NCBI GenBank assembly: GCA_002405835.1
Contig: DHMO01000043.1
Location: 3,839-67,838 of the forward strand
DNA: 64,000 nucleotides
Direction: 5' to 3'
DNA from: Lentisphaeria bacterium UBA4640
GTDB taxonomy: Bacteria; Verrucomicrobiota; Lentisphaeria; Victivallales; UBA1829
Below the pieces are notes generated by a model. The model worked only from the letters and a program-made list of their open reading frames with translations. It was not told the origin of the DNA and did not search any database. Made by a program: the position numbers and the translations under genes. Numbering within the stretch: position 1 is the stretch's first letter; each line of letters starts with the position of its first letter. Shown here piece after piece: positions 26,873-35,289 of the stretch.

Positions 26873-28615
26873 TCACCCGCGCACCAGAATCACGCGGGCG
26901 CAGCGCGGCGGCAAAGCCAGAACATCTCCGCAGACAGCCTCGCCCGTCCAGAAATCCGTCCGCATTCCGGAAGGCGGAAACACATACATCCGTCCCGAAT
27001 CATTCCAGTTGAAATAACAGTGCAGAGTCCCTTCCGGATGCGGAATCGTGCCGTGACGAAACGCCGGATCGGAAAATTCCGCCGTCCGCCCGTACATTGA
27101 AACGAGCTTGCGGATTACCATCGCCGACTCCGCCGACAGACTTTCCGGCACATCGCTCGAAAGGAGCATTCCGCCGGATGCAAGAATGTGGGCGCGGTGA
27201 AAGGAAAATTCATTTTCCGAAAGCGAACTCTGCGGAACATCCACCAGTTCTCCGCCGGGGCCGACCACCGTTTTGGACAGATTCTCCAGCACCAGACAGT
27301 CCGGATCGTTGATCCACAGCTTCCCGTTCTGCCAGTTGCGCGAAAAACATTCGCGGGCAAGAGACTTGAAGTGTCTCCACGTGCGGGAAATATCTCCCGT
27401 CACCCGCATTGCCGAACAGGTTCCGAGCGAGGGCCACATCGGAGCGTTGCAGCCGAGAATGAGAGAATCGGCTCCAGCCCCCTCCGTCAGAGCCTCCATC
27501 CCGCGGCGGAACGCTTCAACGCGCGTCAGGGAGCGGTCATGCCGGACACCGAACGGAAGACAGCCCCAGACAGTCGCATCCAGTTTGAAATAGCGGCAGT
27601 TCCATTCACGCCGCATCGTCCGGAAAACCGTGCGGAGATAATCGCATGCGGCGGGAACGGAAGTGTCGAGCATATACCAGGGACCGCAGCGCCAGCCGCC
27701 GAAAGTGCAGCGGTCTGAACGCAGCGGAGCGCCGGTCTCATCCATCACAAACCAGTCCGGATGATTCCGGAACAGCTCCGAGTTCTCCTCAGCGATGAAC
27801 GGGGCGACCCAGATTGCGGGCTCCAGTCCCAGCTCCCCGATTCTGCGGCAGAGCGGCGCAACTCCCGACGGGAAATTCGGATGCGGAACCAGCCAGTCCC
27901 CCATATGCGCCTGATAACCGTCGTCGATCTGAATAAAACGCAGTTCAGGGAATTTTGCCTTCATCAATCCGGCACTGCGGAGGATATCGGATTCCGTGAC
28001 CTCCGGACCGTAGCAGTACCACGAACACCAGCCGGTGACGGGTTCGGAATACGGCAGCGGCGGATGATTCGCGGCAAGACGCGCGACAAACTCCGAAAGC
28101 TGTTCCTCGCGTCCGCCCGTCCGGGAAAGATAAAGCTCTTCCAGCTCAAGAGAGCCGTGCGCGGAAACTTCGGCTCCTTCGCAGTCCACGACGAATTCGA
28201 TGCGTTCGCGGTTGAACCGGATTTCATTGGTGAACCGCCGGCAGGAGGAAAAGCCGCCCAGCACAGGAGAACCCGTTGCGGGAAAAAGATGAAGCAGATT
28301 GTAGCAGGTGAAAAATCCTTCGCGGACCGGAAGACGGTAATGGTCGCGGTCGGTGTAGGTGGTCGATTCGATCTCCTCCAGAGTTCCCCAGTATTGCGAA
28401 AGCATGTTGAAGCCCTCGCCGTAAATACGGGTATCGGCGGGGAACGTATGCGGGAGACTCAGAACAACCGCTTCGCGGATGCGGCACGGCGCTGCGCCGC
28501 GGTTGATGATGCGGAAGGAACGGAACGCTCCATTGCGGGTTTCAAGCAGTTCCAGCGCGTCCGGCTCCGCGCCGACAGCGGCGATGCGGTAAGATTTTTT
28601 TTCAAAAAGAAACAT
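26873..28615 (-). CDS. GH36-family alpha-galactosidase-like enzyme
   Basis: 580 residues, cytoplasmic (no signal peptide). The GH36 barrel is clear: WCSWYCYGPEVTESDI, FIQIDDGYQAHMGDWL, PAIWVAPF, the nucleophile motif YFKLDATVWG (Asp346) and the acid/base region RVTGDISRTW (Asp408). An N-terminal beta-sandwich precedes it. Two starts are possible: ATG 28630, and ATG 28615 with AAGGA eight bases upstream, which I chose. Divergent from an AraC regulator with start codons 64 bases apart, so that regulator probably controls it. Substrate presumably alpha-galactosides (family knowledge). Confidence 0.9.
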   Translation of the reverse strand: MFLFEKKSYRIAAVGAEPDALELLETRNGAFRSFRIINRGAAPCRIREAVVLSLPHTFPADTRIYGEGFNMLSQYWGTLEEIESTTYTDRDHYRLPVREGFFTCYNLLHLFPATGSPVLGGFSSCRRFTNEIRFNRERIEFVVDCEGAEVSAHGSLELEELYLSRTGGREEQLSEFVARLAANHPPLPYSEPVTGWCSWYCYGPEVTESDILRSAGLMKAKFPELRFIQIDDGYQAHMGDWLVPHPNFPSGVAPLCRRIGELGLEPAIWVAPFIAEENSELFRNHPDWFVMDETGAPLRSDRCTFGGWRCGPWYMLDTSVPAACDYLRTVFRTMRREWNCRYFKLDATVWGCLPFGVRHDRSLTRVEAFRRGMEALTEGAGADSLILGCNAPMWPSLGTCSAMRVTGDISRTWRHFKSLARECFSRNWQNGKLWINDPDCLVLENLSKTVVGPGGELVDVPQSSLSENEFSFHRAHILASGGMLLSSDVPESLSAESAMVIRKLVSMYGRTAEFSDPAFRHGTIPHPEGTLHCYFNWNDSGRMYVFPPSGMRTDFWTGEAVCGDVLALPPRCARVILVRG

Positions 28616-28624
28616 GACAGATCC

Positions 28625-28653
28625 TTGCATTTATGTTTTTCTCACGCTATAAT
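28625..28653 (+). promoter_or_regulatory. Promoter of the AraC gene at 28679
   Basis: TTGCAT (28625-28630), 17 bases, perfect TATAAT (28648-28653). The reverse complement of the -10 region also offers TATATT for the divergent alpha-galactosidase gene, so the two promoters overlap in a 63-base gap. Confidence 0.68.
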
Positions 28654-28678
28654 ATAGCACAAAGCCGGGAGGAATAAC

Positions 28679-29509
28679 ATGTCCAAATCTACAAAAAACA
28701 TATCCAATTCCATGAAACATCAGGGATTTCTGCAAATCCGCAGCACTGCCTGTCCTGAAGCGGAAAAATATCTGGCGCCTTTCGGGATACTCTGCGGAGG
28801 ATCCGCCGCGATTCGCGCGCCGTATGAAATGGTGCGGACCGGCGGAAGCGAACGGCGGCACTGGACCCTCTGGCTGATTCATGAAGGAACGGTCGAATTT
28901 GAAATTCCGGGCAAACGCTTCCGCGCACCGCCGGGAACATCTCTGTTCATGAGTTCCGATACAAACCGACGCTGTGTTGTGCGTGAAGGCATCTTCCGTC
29001 ACACCTATTTCTCCTTCACTCCGCGACCGGGCTGGGAACAGACGGTCACACCGTCGCTCTACGCCGCGGAGATTGAGGCGCTGATAAACCTGTTCGTCCG
29101 CTTCCAGATAGAGAAATCCGCTCCGGCCGAGATGCAGCACATTGCCGAACTGCTGAACGACTGTCTCCAGAGAGAACTCAAGGCGCCGCATCTGGCGGGA
29201 CGCATCCGGCGGATGATCGAGCTTGTGGAATCCGCCCCCGCGCACAAATGGACGGTTGACGAACTGGCGCGCAGGCTCAACATGTCTGTCTCCCTGCTCT
29301 ATCAGCGAGTCAAGGAGCAATGCGGACGCTCCCCCGGAGAACTGATCGACGAAATCCGCTTCCAGTTCGCCTCGGAAATGCTTCTGCGCACCGATGCCAA
29401 ACTGGATGAAATCGCGGCGCAGACGGGATACTCCAATGCGTTTGCTTTTTCCAAAGCATTCACGCGCCATACGGGGAAATCGCCGCGGGAATACCGGAAA
29501 GAGCGGTAA
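28679..29509 (+). CDS. AraC-family transcriptional regulator
   Basis: 276 residues. N-terminal cupin-type sensor (WTLWLIHEGTVEFEIPGKRFRAPPGTSLFM), then the AraC DNA-binding domain with both helix-turn-helix units: WTVDELARRLNMSVSLLYQRVKEQCGRSPGELIDEIR and LDEIAAQTGYSNAFAFSKAFTRHTGKSPREYR. GGGAGG lies 7 bases before the ATG. Divergent from the GH36 gene, its likely target. Low similarity to the other two AraC proteins of the window in the sensor part suggests each senses a different sugar (inference). Confidence 0.94.
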   Translation: MSKSTKNISNSMKHQGFLQIRSTACPEAEKYLAPFGILCGGSAAIRAPYEMVRTGGSERRHWTLWLIHEGTVEFEIPGKRFRAPPGTSLFMSSDTNRRCVVREGIFRHTYFSFTPRPGWEQTVTPSLYAAEIEALINLFVRFQIEKSAPAEMQHIAELLNDCLQRELKAPHLAGRIRRMIELVESAPAHKWTVDELARRLNMSVSLLYQRVKEQCGRSPGELIDEIRFQFASEMLLRTDAKLDEIAAQTGYSNAFAFSKAFTRHTGKSPREYRKER

Positions 29510-29556
29510 AGAACATTACACTTTCATCATTTCTTGAATATTTTCGCTTCCGCGAT

Positions 29557-29585
29557 TTGCCAAATGTAAGAAAGTGTGGTAGATT
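29557..29585 (+). promoter_or_regulatory. Promoter of fmt-rng
   Basis: TTGCCA (29557-29562), 17 bases, TAGATT (29580-29585), 45 bases before the fmt ATG. Confidence 0.5.
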
Positions 29586-29629
29586 AAGCTCCTACATACT
29601 GAAGCTGTTACGGAGTGCGGTTGCAATTT

Positions 29630-30637
29630 ATGCAGAAAAATAAAATAAAAGTCTACTTTCTGGGATCGGGCGCGTTCGCGGTTCCTTTTCTCGACGCGCT
29701 GAACAAGGCGGAAAACATTGAACTGGTCGGTGTCGGCACCCAGCCGGATAAACCGTCCGGAAGAAAGCGTCTGCCCAAACCGACCCCGCTTGGAGGATTC
29801 GCCGACGCGGTCGGAATTCCCTGCCGCAGAGTCGAATCGGTCAGTTCCGATGAATTCATGCAGCTGATGAACGAACTTGTCCCCGATCTCGTCGTCGTGG
29901 TCTCCTTCGGTCAGCTCCTGCGTGAAAAACTTCTGAACTTCCCGCGTCTGGGATGCCTGAACGTTCACGGTTCCATCCTGCCGAAATACCGCGGAGCCTC
30001 CCCGCTTGCAACCTCCATTCTCTCCGGTGACAAAGTAAACGGAATCACCTTCATGCGCATGGACAAAGGGCTGGACACCGGGCCGGTCTACTCTGTCGTA
30101 ACCATGGACGTTCCGCCTTCGATGAACACGCAGACCCTTGAGATCGCTCTCTCCGAGCTCGGCTCACGGAACATCGCGGGAATCATCGACAACATCGCCG
30201 AAGGGCTTCAGCCGGTTCCCCAGAACGAACCGGACGCCACTTCAACCCGGAAGATTCACAAATCCGACGGTTCGGTTCACTGGGATGAACCCGCCGAACT
30301 GCTCGAACGCAAGGTGCGCGCGTACTACCCCTGGCCGGCTTCCACTTTCCGCATCAACGGAAAGAACGGACTCATGTCCATCAAAATCACCGAAGCCCGC
30401 GTTCTCCCCGAATCCGGCTCGCCCGGAACCACCCTCGCCTGCGATAAAAAGTGGATCGTCGCCTGCGGACAGGGCGCACTCGAACTCGTCCGCGTCATCC
30501 CGGAAGGCTCCCGCGAAATGAACGCCGCCGATTTCCTCCGCGGCTTCAACAACCCGGAAGCCGTCAGACAGGTCTTCGACGGCCCCCCGCCGCCGGAGCC
30601 CAAAAACACTCCACAGGAAAAGAAAATCAATTCATGA
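29630..30637 (+). CDS. fmt: Methionyl-tRNA formyltransferase
   Basis: Formylates initiator Met-tRNA using 10-formyl-tetrahydrofolate. 335 residues from ATG 29630; an in-frame GTG at 29615 would add five residues. The Asn-His-Asp catalytic set is present in GCLNVHGSILPKYRGASPL and MDKGLDTGPVYS, followed by the C-terminal tRNA-binding beta-barrel (RKVRAYYPWPASTFRI). The last about 20 residues are Pro/Lys rich. Its stop overlaps the start of the RNase gene by four bases (ATGA). The usual partner def is not adjacent. Confidence 0.96.
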   Translation: MQKNKIKVYFLGSGAFAVPFLDALNKAENIELVGVGTQPDKPSGRKRLPKPTPLGGFADAVGIPCRRVESVSSDEFMQLMNELVPDLVVVVSFGQLLREKLLNFPRLGCLNVHGSILPKYRGASPLATSILSGDKVNGITFMRMDKGLDTGPVYSVVTMDVPPSMNTQTLEIALSELGSRNIAGIIDNIAEGLQPVPQNEPDATSTRKIHKSDGSVHWDEPAELLERKVRAYYPWPASTFRINGKNGLMSIKITEARVLPESGSPGTTLACDKKWIVACGQGALELVRVIPEGSREMNAADFLRGFNNPEAVRQVFDGPPPPEPKNTPQEKKINS

Positions 30638-32283
30638 AAAACAAAAAACAGATCATACTGAACTGCGAAGAGCTCGAAACACGTTTCGCTCTCCTGCGGA
30701 ACGGAAGACTCGAAGAGTATGAGATCGAACGGCGTGACGAGGACGAGCTCGTCGCCGGTTCCATCTACCTCGGGCGCATCACGCATCTCGAAAAGAAACT
30801 TGAGGCCGCTTTCGTCGATATCGGCGCCGTCAAAAACGGATTCCTGCACTACAAGGACATGCTTCCCGCCTCCTATGACATGCTCGACGACATCCGCCAC
30901 GCCGAAGCAGAGTCCGGAGAAGGACCCGCCGCAAAACGGCGCAAGAAAACATCCGTCCTCAGCAAAGTCGCCGACCGCATCCGCGGGCTCGTCGGACGCA
31001 CCAACAAGGCGCAGCGCCTCAAAGAGTTCGAAACAAAACTCCACAGCGGGAAAATCACCGTCGCCGACATCCCGAAGATGTTCCCCGAAAACTCCGAACT
31101 CCTCGTTCAGATCGTCAAGGGCCCCATCGGAACCAAAGGTGCGCGTCTTTCAACGAACATCACAATCCCCGGACGCTATCTCGTTCTTCTGCCCTACTCC
31201 GACCACATCGGACTCTCTTCGCGCATCGACGACCGCAAGGAGCGCGACCGTCTCCGCAAGATTCTCGCCAAGCTCGACGTTCCCGAAGGCATGGGGCTCA
31301 TCTGCCGCACAATCGGCGAAGGACACAAAGCCGAAGATTTTGAAAAGGATCTCGGCATGCTCCTCAAAATCTGGGAATCCGCAAGCGCCGCGCTCGAAGA
31401 GAAAAACGCGCCCGCAATCGTCTACCGCGAACCCAATCTGCTCGAACGCACCGTCCGCGATTTCCTCACCGACGACATCGACGAAATCGTCGTCGACGAT
31501 CCCGACGCCGCGAAAAAACTGAAGGCGGATTTCGCCGAATTCGGCTGCTACGACACGCGCATCACTCTCAGCAACCGCGCGCAGCCCGTCTTCGAACGCT
31601 ACAAAGTCGCCGAACAGGTCGCAACCGTATTCAACCGCGTCGTCCAGCTCCCAAGCGGAGGCTACATCTGCATTGACGAAACCGAAGCGCTCGTCGCCGT
31701 CGACGTCAACTCCGGCAAAAACAAAAATGCCAAAGACCAGCCCGAAAACATTCTCCGCACGAACCTTGAAGCCGCCGAGGAGATCGCCCGGCAGGTCCGT
31801 CTCCGCAACGTCGGCGGACTTGTCGTCATCGACTTCATCGACATGCGCACCCAGCGGGACCGCGACGCCGTTCAGCGCGCAATGGCAACTTACGTTCAGC
31901 CCGACCGCGCAAAAACCCGTCTGCTCCCCATCAGCAAATTCGGACTCATGGAGATGACCCGTCAGCGCGAACACGAAAGCGTCAAAGACGCCGTCTACGA
32001 CCCGTGCCCGTACTGCAACGGCTCCGGACGCGTCAAATCACCGGTCAGCATGAGCGTTGAAATTCAGCGCCGCCTCAAAGAACTGCTCAAACGCCGCACC
32101 CGTAAAATGTCGGTCCGCGTCATCATGCATCCGACCATTCTCGAACGGCTGAAAAACGACGACGCTGAACTGCTCAGCGAGCTGGAGGAAAAGTACGGCA
32201 AGGAACTCTCCTTCCGCGCCGACCCGACCATGCACATGGAACAGTTCCGGCTCGTCAATCCGGAAACAAATCAGGAATATTAA
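30634..32283 (+). CDS. rng: Ribonuclease G/E family endoribonuclease
   Basis: 549 residues, RNase G-like length without the long RNase E scaffold tail. N-terminal S1 domain (LVAGSIYLGRITHLEKKLEAAFVDIG) interrupted by an insertion of charged residues (about 90-150, EGPAAKRRKKTS), then the catalytic core with the metal-binding Asp motifs ALVAVDVNSGKN and LVVIDFIDM and the zinc-link CPYCNGSGR. Cleaves single-stranded RNA in mRNA decay and rRNA maturation. The frame is open upstream inside fmt but the ATG at 30634, overlapping the fmt stop, gives the conserved start. Confidence 0.96.
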   Translation: MKNKKQIILNCEELETRFALLRNGRLEEYEIERRDEDELVAGSIYLGRITHLEKKLEAAFVDIGAVKNGFLHYKDMLPASYDMLDDIRHAEAESGEGPAAKRRKKTSVLSKVADRIRGLVGRTNKAQRLKEFETKLHSGKITVADIPKMFPENSELLVQIVKGPIGTKGARLSTNITIPGRYLVLLPYSDHIGLSSRIDDRKERDRLRKILAKLDVPEGMGLICRTIGEGHKAEDFEKDLGMLLKIWESASAALEEKNAPAIVYREPNLLERTVRDFLTDDIDEIVVDDPDAAKKLKADFAEFGCYDTRITLSNRAQPVFERYKVAEQVATVFNRVVQLPSGGYICIDETEALVAVDVNSGKNKNAKDQPENILRTNLEAAEEIARQVRLRNVGGLVVIDFIDMRTQRDRDAVQRAMATYVQPDRAKTRLLPISKFGLMEMTRQREHESVKDAVYDPCPYCNGSGRVKSPVSMSVEIQRRLKELLKRRTRKMSVRVIMHPTILERLKNDDAELLSELEEKYGKELSFRADPTMHMEQFRLVNPETNQEY

Positions 32284-32297
32284 CAAGGAGTTTTGTC

Positions 32298-33440
32298 ATG
32301 AGAGACACGTTTCTGCCCTTTTCCAAACCTGATCTGAAAGAATCCGATATTCAGGCTGTCGCGGATGTCCTGCGCTCCGGCTGGATCACCACCGGCCCCA
32401 AAGTCGCACAGTTTGAATCCGATTTCAAAACGTACCTCGGGGCGGACGACGCCGTCTCCATGACCTCCGAAACCGGCGTGATGGAAGTTCTCCTCCACGC
32501 GCTCGGAATCGGACCCGGCGACGAGGTCATAACCCCCTCCATGACCTGGGTCTCCATGATCAACCTCACCGTCCTCGCCGGTGCAAAACCGGTCTTCGTC
32601 GACGTCAACAAAGACACTTTAATGGTTGATCCCGAAGAGGTCGAAGCGCACATCACGCCGCGCACGAAACTGATTGTCCCCGTCCACTTCGCCGGAGCCA
32701 GCGCCGATCTCGATCCGCTCCGCGCCATTGCGGAAAAACACGGAATCCGCCTTGTGGAAGATGCCGCGCACGCGCTCGGAACCCGCTACAAAGGCAAACT
32801 CATCGGCTCCTCCGGAACCGCGATGTTCTCGTTCCACCCCATCAAGAACATCACAACCGGCGAAGGCGGAATGCTCGTCACCGATGAAGAAGAGCTGGGC
32901 AAACGCTGCCGCAGCCTCAAATTCCACGGTCTCGGCGTTGACGCTTACGACCGTCTCACACACGGACGCTCCCCCCAGGCGCAGGTTGTCGAACCGGGAT
33001 ACAAGTACAACATGCCCGATATGCAGGCCGTGCTCGCGCTCGGTCAGCTCGCGCGCATTGAGGAGATCAACGCCCGCCGCACCGCCCTCGCCCTCCGTTA
33101 CCGTGAACTGCTTAAGGACGTCGAGGAAATTCAGCCGCTCGCCGATCCCGCTTACGATTTCAAACACGCGTGGCACCTCTTCGTCGTCCGCGTCGTCAAG
33201 GGCAAGCTCAACCGCGACGAGTTCATGGCGGCGCTGAAAGAGAAAAACATCGGCACAGGACTGCATTTCCGCTGCACACACCTCCAGAAGTTCTACCGCG
33301 AACAGATGGGCTGCAAGCCCGGCATGCTTCCCAACACCGAATGGAACTCCGACCGCATCTGTTCCATCCCGCTCTTCCCCTCCATGACGGAGAAAGACCA
33401 GGATGATGTCGTTGCCGCAATCAAAGAGGTCCTCGCATGA
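32298..33440 (+). CDS. DegT/DnrJ/EryC1/StrS sugar aminotransferase (ArnB-like)
   Basis: 380 residues. PLP-dependent aminotransferase of nucleotide sugars: the Lys183 Schiff-base site lies in SFHPIKNITTGEGGM, with EDAAHALGTRYKGKLIG upstream and GYKYNMPDMQAVLALGQL downstream, all close to ArnB-type UDP-4-keto-pentose aminotransferases. ATG at 32298 follows AACAAGGAGTTTTGTC. Its stop overlaps the start of a GT39 glycosyltransferase, which suggests that an amino sugar made here is transferred by the next enzyme, as in the Arn pathway of lipid A modification (inference; the rest of the arn genes are absent from the window). Confidence 0.92.
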   Translation: MRDTFLPFSKPDLKESDIQAVADVLRSGWITTGPKVAQFESDFKTYLGADDAVSMTSETGVMEVLLHALGIGPGDEVITPSMTWVSMINLTVLAGAKPVFVDVNKDTLMVDPEEVEAHITPRTKLIVPVHFAGASADLDPLRAIAEKHGIRLVEDAAHALGTRYKGKLIGSSGTAMFSFHPIKNITTGEGGMLVTDEEELGKRCRSLKFHGLGVDAYDRLTHGRSPQAQVVEPGYKYNMPDMQAVLALGQLARIEEINARRTALALRYRELLKDVEEIQPLADPAYDFKHAWHLFVVRVVKGKLNRDEFMAALKEKNIGTGLHFRCTHLQKFYREQMGCKPGMLPNTEWNSDRICSIPLFPSMTEKDQDDVVAAIKEVLA

Positions 33441-35272
33441 AGTTCAACCGTCCCGCTCAGCAGACTCCCGTACAGCCCAAAACCGGTTCCGAACCGGAAA
33501 AACCGGGACTGAATGACAAACAGAAAAAAATCCTGTTCTGGCTCCCGCTGTGGCTTTGCGCCGCGCTTCTGCTGATCGGGAATCTCGGAGTTGAACCGGT
33601 AAAGGGCTCCGAATCCCGCTGGCTCGAAGTCGTCCGTGAAATGTTCCTCACGAACGACTTCCTTCACCCGACCATCAACTTCGATCCCTATTACGACAAA
33701 CCGCTGCTGACCTACTGGTTCATCGTTCTGACCTCGCTCTTCAACGGCAGAGTCGTCAATGAATTCCTGGCCCGTCTCCCGAGCGCACTTGCGGCAGTCG
33801 CCGCACTCATGGCGACCGTTTCCATTGCCAAACGCCTCTGGAACGCAGAAATCGCGCGTCTCTCCGGCTGGCTTTTCCTCACCTGCTATTCGTTCGCCTG
33901 GTGGGGACGCCTTGCCGAAGCCGATATGGCAAATCTTGCATTCTCGGCCGGCGCAATCGCGTGGTATCTTGCCTTTCGGAAAACCAAAAGTTTCCCCGGG
34001 TATCTCGGCTTCTTCCTGCTCTGCTTCATCGGCGCACACGCAAAGGGAATGGCCGCTATTGCGGTTCCCCTTCTCGCCGCGGGCGTGGACATGCTCCTTG
34101 CGAAAAGAATTCTCTTCCATTTGAACTGGAAATCCGTGCTTGCGCTTCTCATCGGAATCGGAGTCTACATGATTCCGTTCGAGCTTTCCAAACACATCGC
34201 CCCGGCAATCGCGCCTGAAACACAGAACATCATCGACGCCGACGGCACGCTCAAGACCAGCGGAATCGCACTCGCCCTGCGCGAAAACATCATCCGCTTC
34301 TTTGCTCCGTTTGACCACAACGATGAACCGTTCTACGCTTACTTCATTCATCTGCCGCGCCTGCTCCTTCCCTGGAGCCCGATCATGATCCTCGCAGTTA
34401 TCGATGCCTTCCGCAGACGCAAGCAGCTGCAGGAGACGGAACGCTGGCTCTGCTGGACTCTGATTGCAATTTTCCTCTTCTTCTCCATTTCCGGATCGCG
34501 CCGCCCGTACTACATTCTTCCCGCGGTTCCGTTCTGCGCCATTCTGATGGCGCTCTATCTCTCCCGCGAATCCTTCGACCGCTGGATGGAAAAGACCAAA
34601 CAGATTCTGCTTCTGCTGTTCCGCTCGCTTCCGGTTGCGGGACTGCTTCTCTGCGCACTCGCAGGAATCGTGCTGAAATTCTTCCCGGGAATCGTCCCCG
34701 CGGAATACAAGATGCTACTGCGGCTCGTCCCGCAGTCCACAGTCGCCGCGCTCGCCGCGGTGTTCATCCTCGGAATGTTCCTGTTTCATCTGCGCAGCGA
34801 ACCGCCGTTTACGGAAATCCTGCCGGATGTGAAACTTGCAAAGTCAATCTTCTCCATCTACATTTCCCTGCTCGTGGTGTTCGTTTACGTCATCCCGACC
34901 GCTTCGCAGTTCCGCACAATCCGCTACACATTCCGCCAGATGATGCTCCGCGCCGAACAGATGCGCGTGCCGGATGAAAACATTTACTTCTACCAGTCCG
35001 AGCCGCGGGACGCCGTATACTATCTGAACAGGAAATCCAGAATCTCCGTCATTGCGGACAAGGAGGAACTGGAAAAACTCCGCAGGGAAAAACCGGGACA
35101 GCGCATTCTGCTGATTGCCCAGAACCGCAAATTCGAGAACCTTCCGGCAGAAACGCTCAACCGTCTCCCCGTCACCGCCCGCGAACCGAATTTCCCGTGG
35201 GATTCCAGAGAAAACATCCGCAAGAATTATGTCATGCGCATGATTCTGCCGGTCAACAAAAAAGTACAATGA
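33437..35272 (+). CDS. GT39-family membrane glycosyltransferase (ArnT/PMT-like)
   Basis: 611 residues with about 10-12 transmembrane segments, from WLPLWLCAALLLIG (about 36-50) to the cluster near 470-490, and a C-terminal soluble domain. The first periplasmic loop, GSESRWLEVVREMFLTNDFLHPTINFDPYYDKPLLTYW, is the GT39 signature in which DExRY is usual; here the first acid is Ser (SESR), an unusual change at the position normally taken by the catalytic Asp. Such enzymes use polyprenyl-phosphate sugars to glycosylate lipids or proteins at the outer face of the inner membrane. ATGA overlap with the aminotransferase gene. Confidence 0.88.
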   Translation: MKFNRPAQQTPVQPKTGSEPEKPGLNDKQKKILFWLPLWLCAALLLIGNLGVEPVKGSESRWLEVVREMFLTNDFLHPTINFDPYYDKPLLTYWFIVLTSLFNGRVVNEFLARLPSALAAVAALMATVSIAKRLWNAEIARLSGWLFLTCYSFAWWGRLAEADMANLAFSAGAIAWYLAFRKTKSFPGYLGFFLLCFIGAHAKGMAAIAVPLLAAGVDMLLAKRILFHLNWKSVLALLIGIGVYMIPFELSKHIAPAIAPETQNIIDADGTLKTSGIALALRENIIRFFAPFDHNDEPFYAYFIHLPRLLLPWSPIMILAVIDAFRRRKQLQETERWLCWTLIAIFLFFSISGSRRPYYILPAVPFCAILMALYLSRESFDRWMEKTKQILLLLFRSLPVAGLLLCALAGIVLKFFPGIVPAEYKMLLRLVPQSTVAALAAVFILGMFLFHLRSEPPFTEILPDVKLAKSIFSIYISLLVVFVYVIPTASQFRTIRYTFRQMMLRAEQMRVPDENIYFYQSEPRDAVYYLNRKSRISVIADKEELEKLRREKPGQRILLIAQNRKFENLPAETLNRLPVTAREPNFPWDSRENIRKNYVMRMILPVNKKVQ

Positions 35273-35289
35273 AAAGGACTTGCTTTGCA

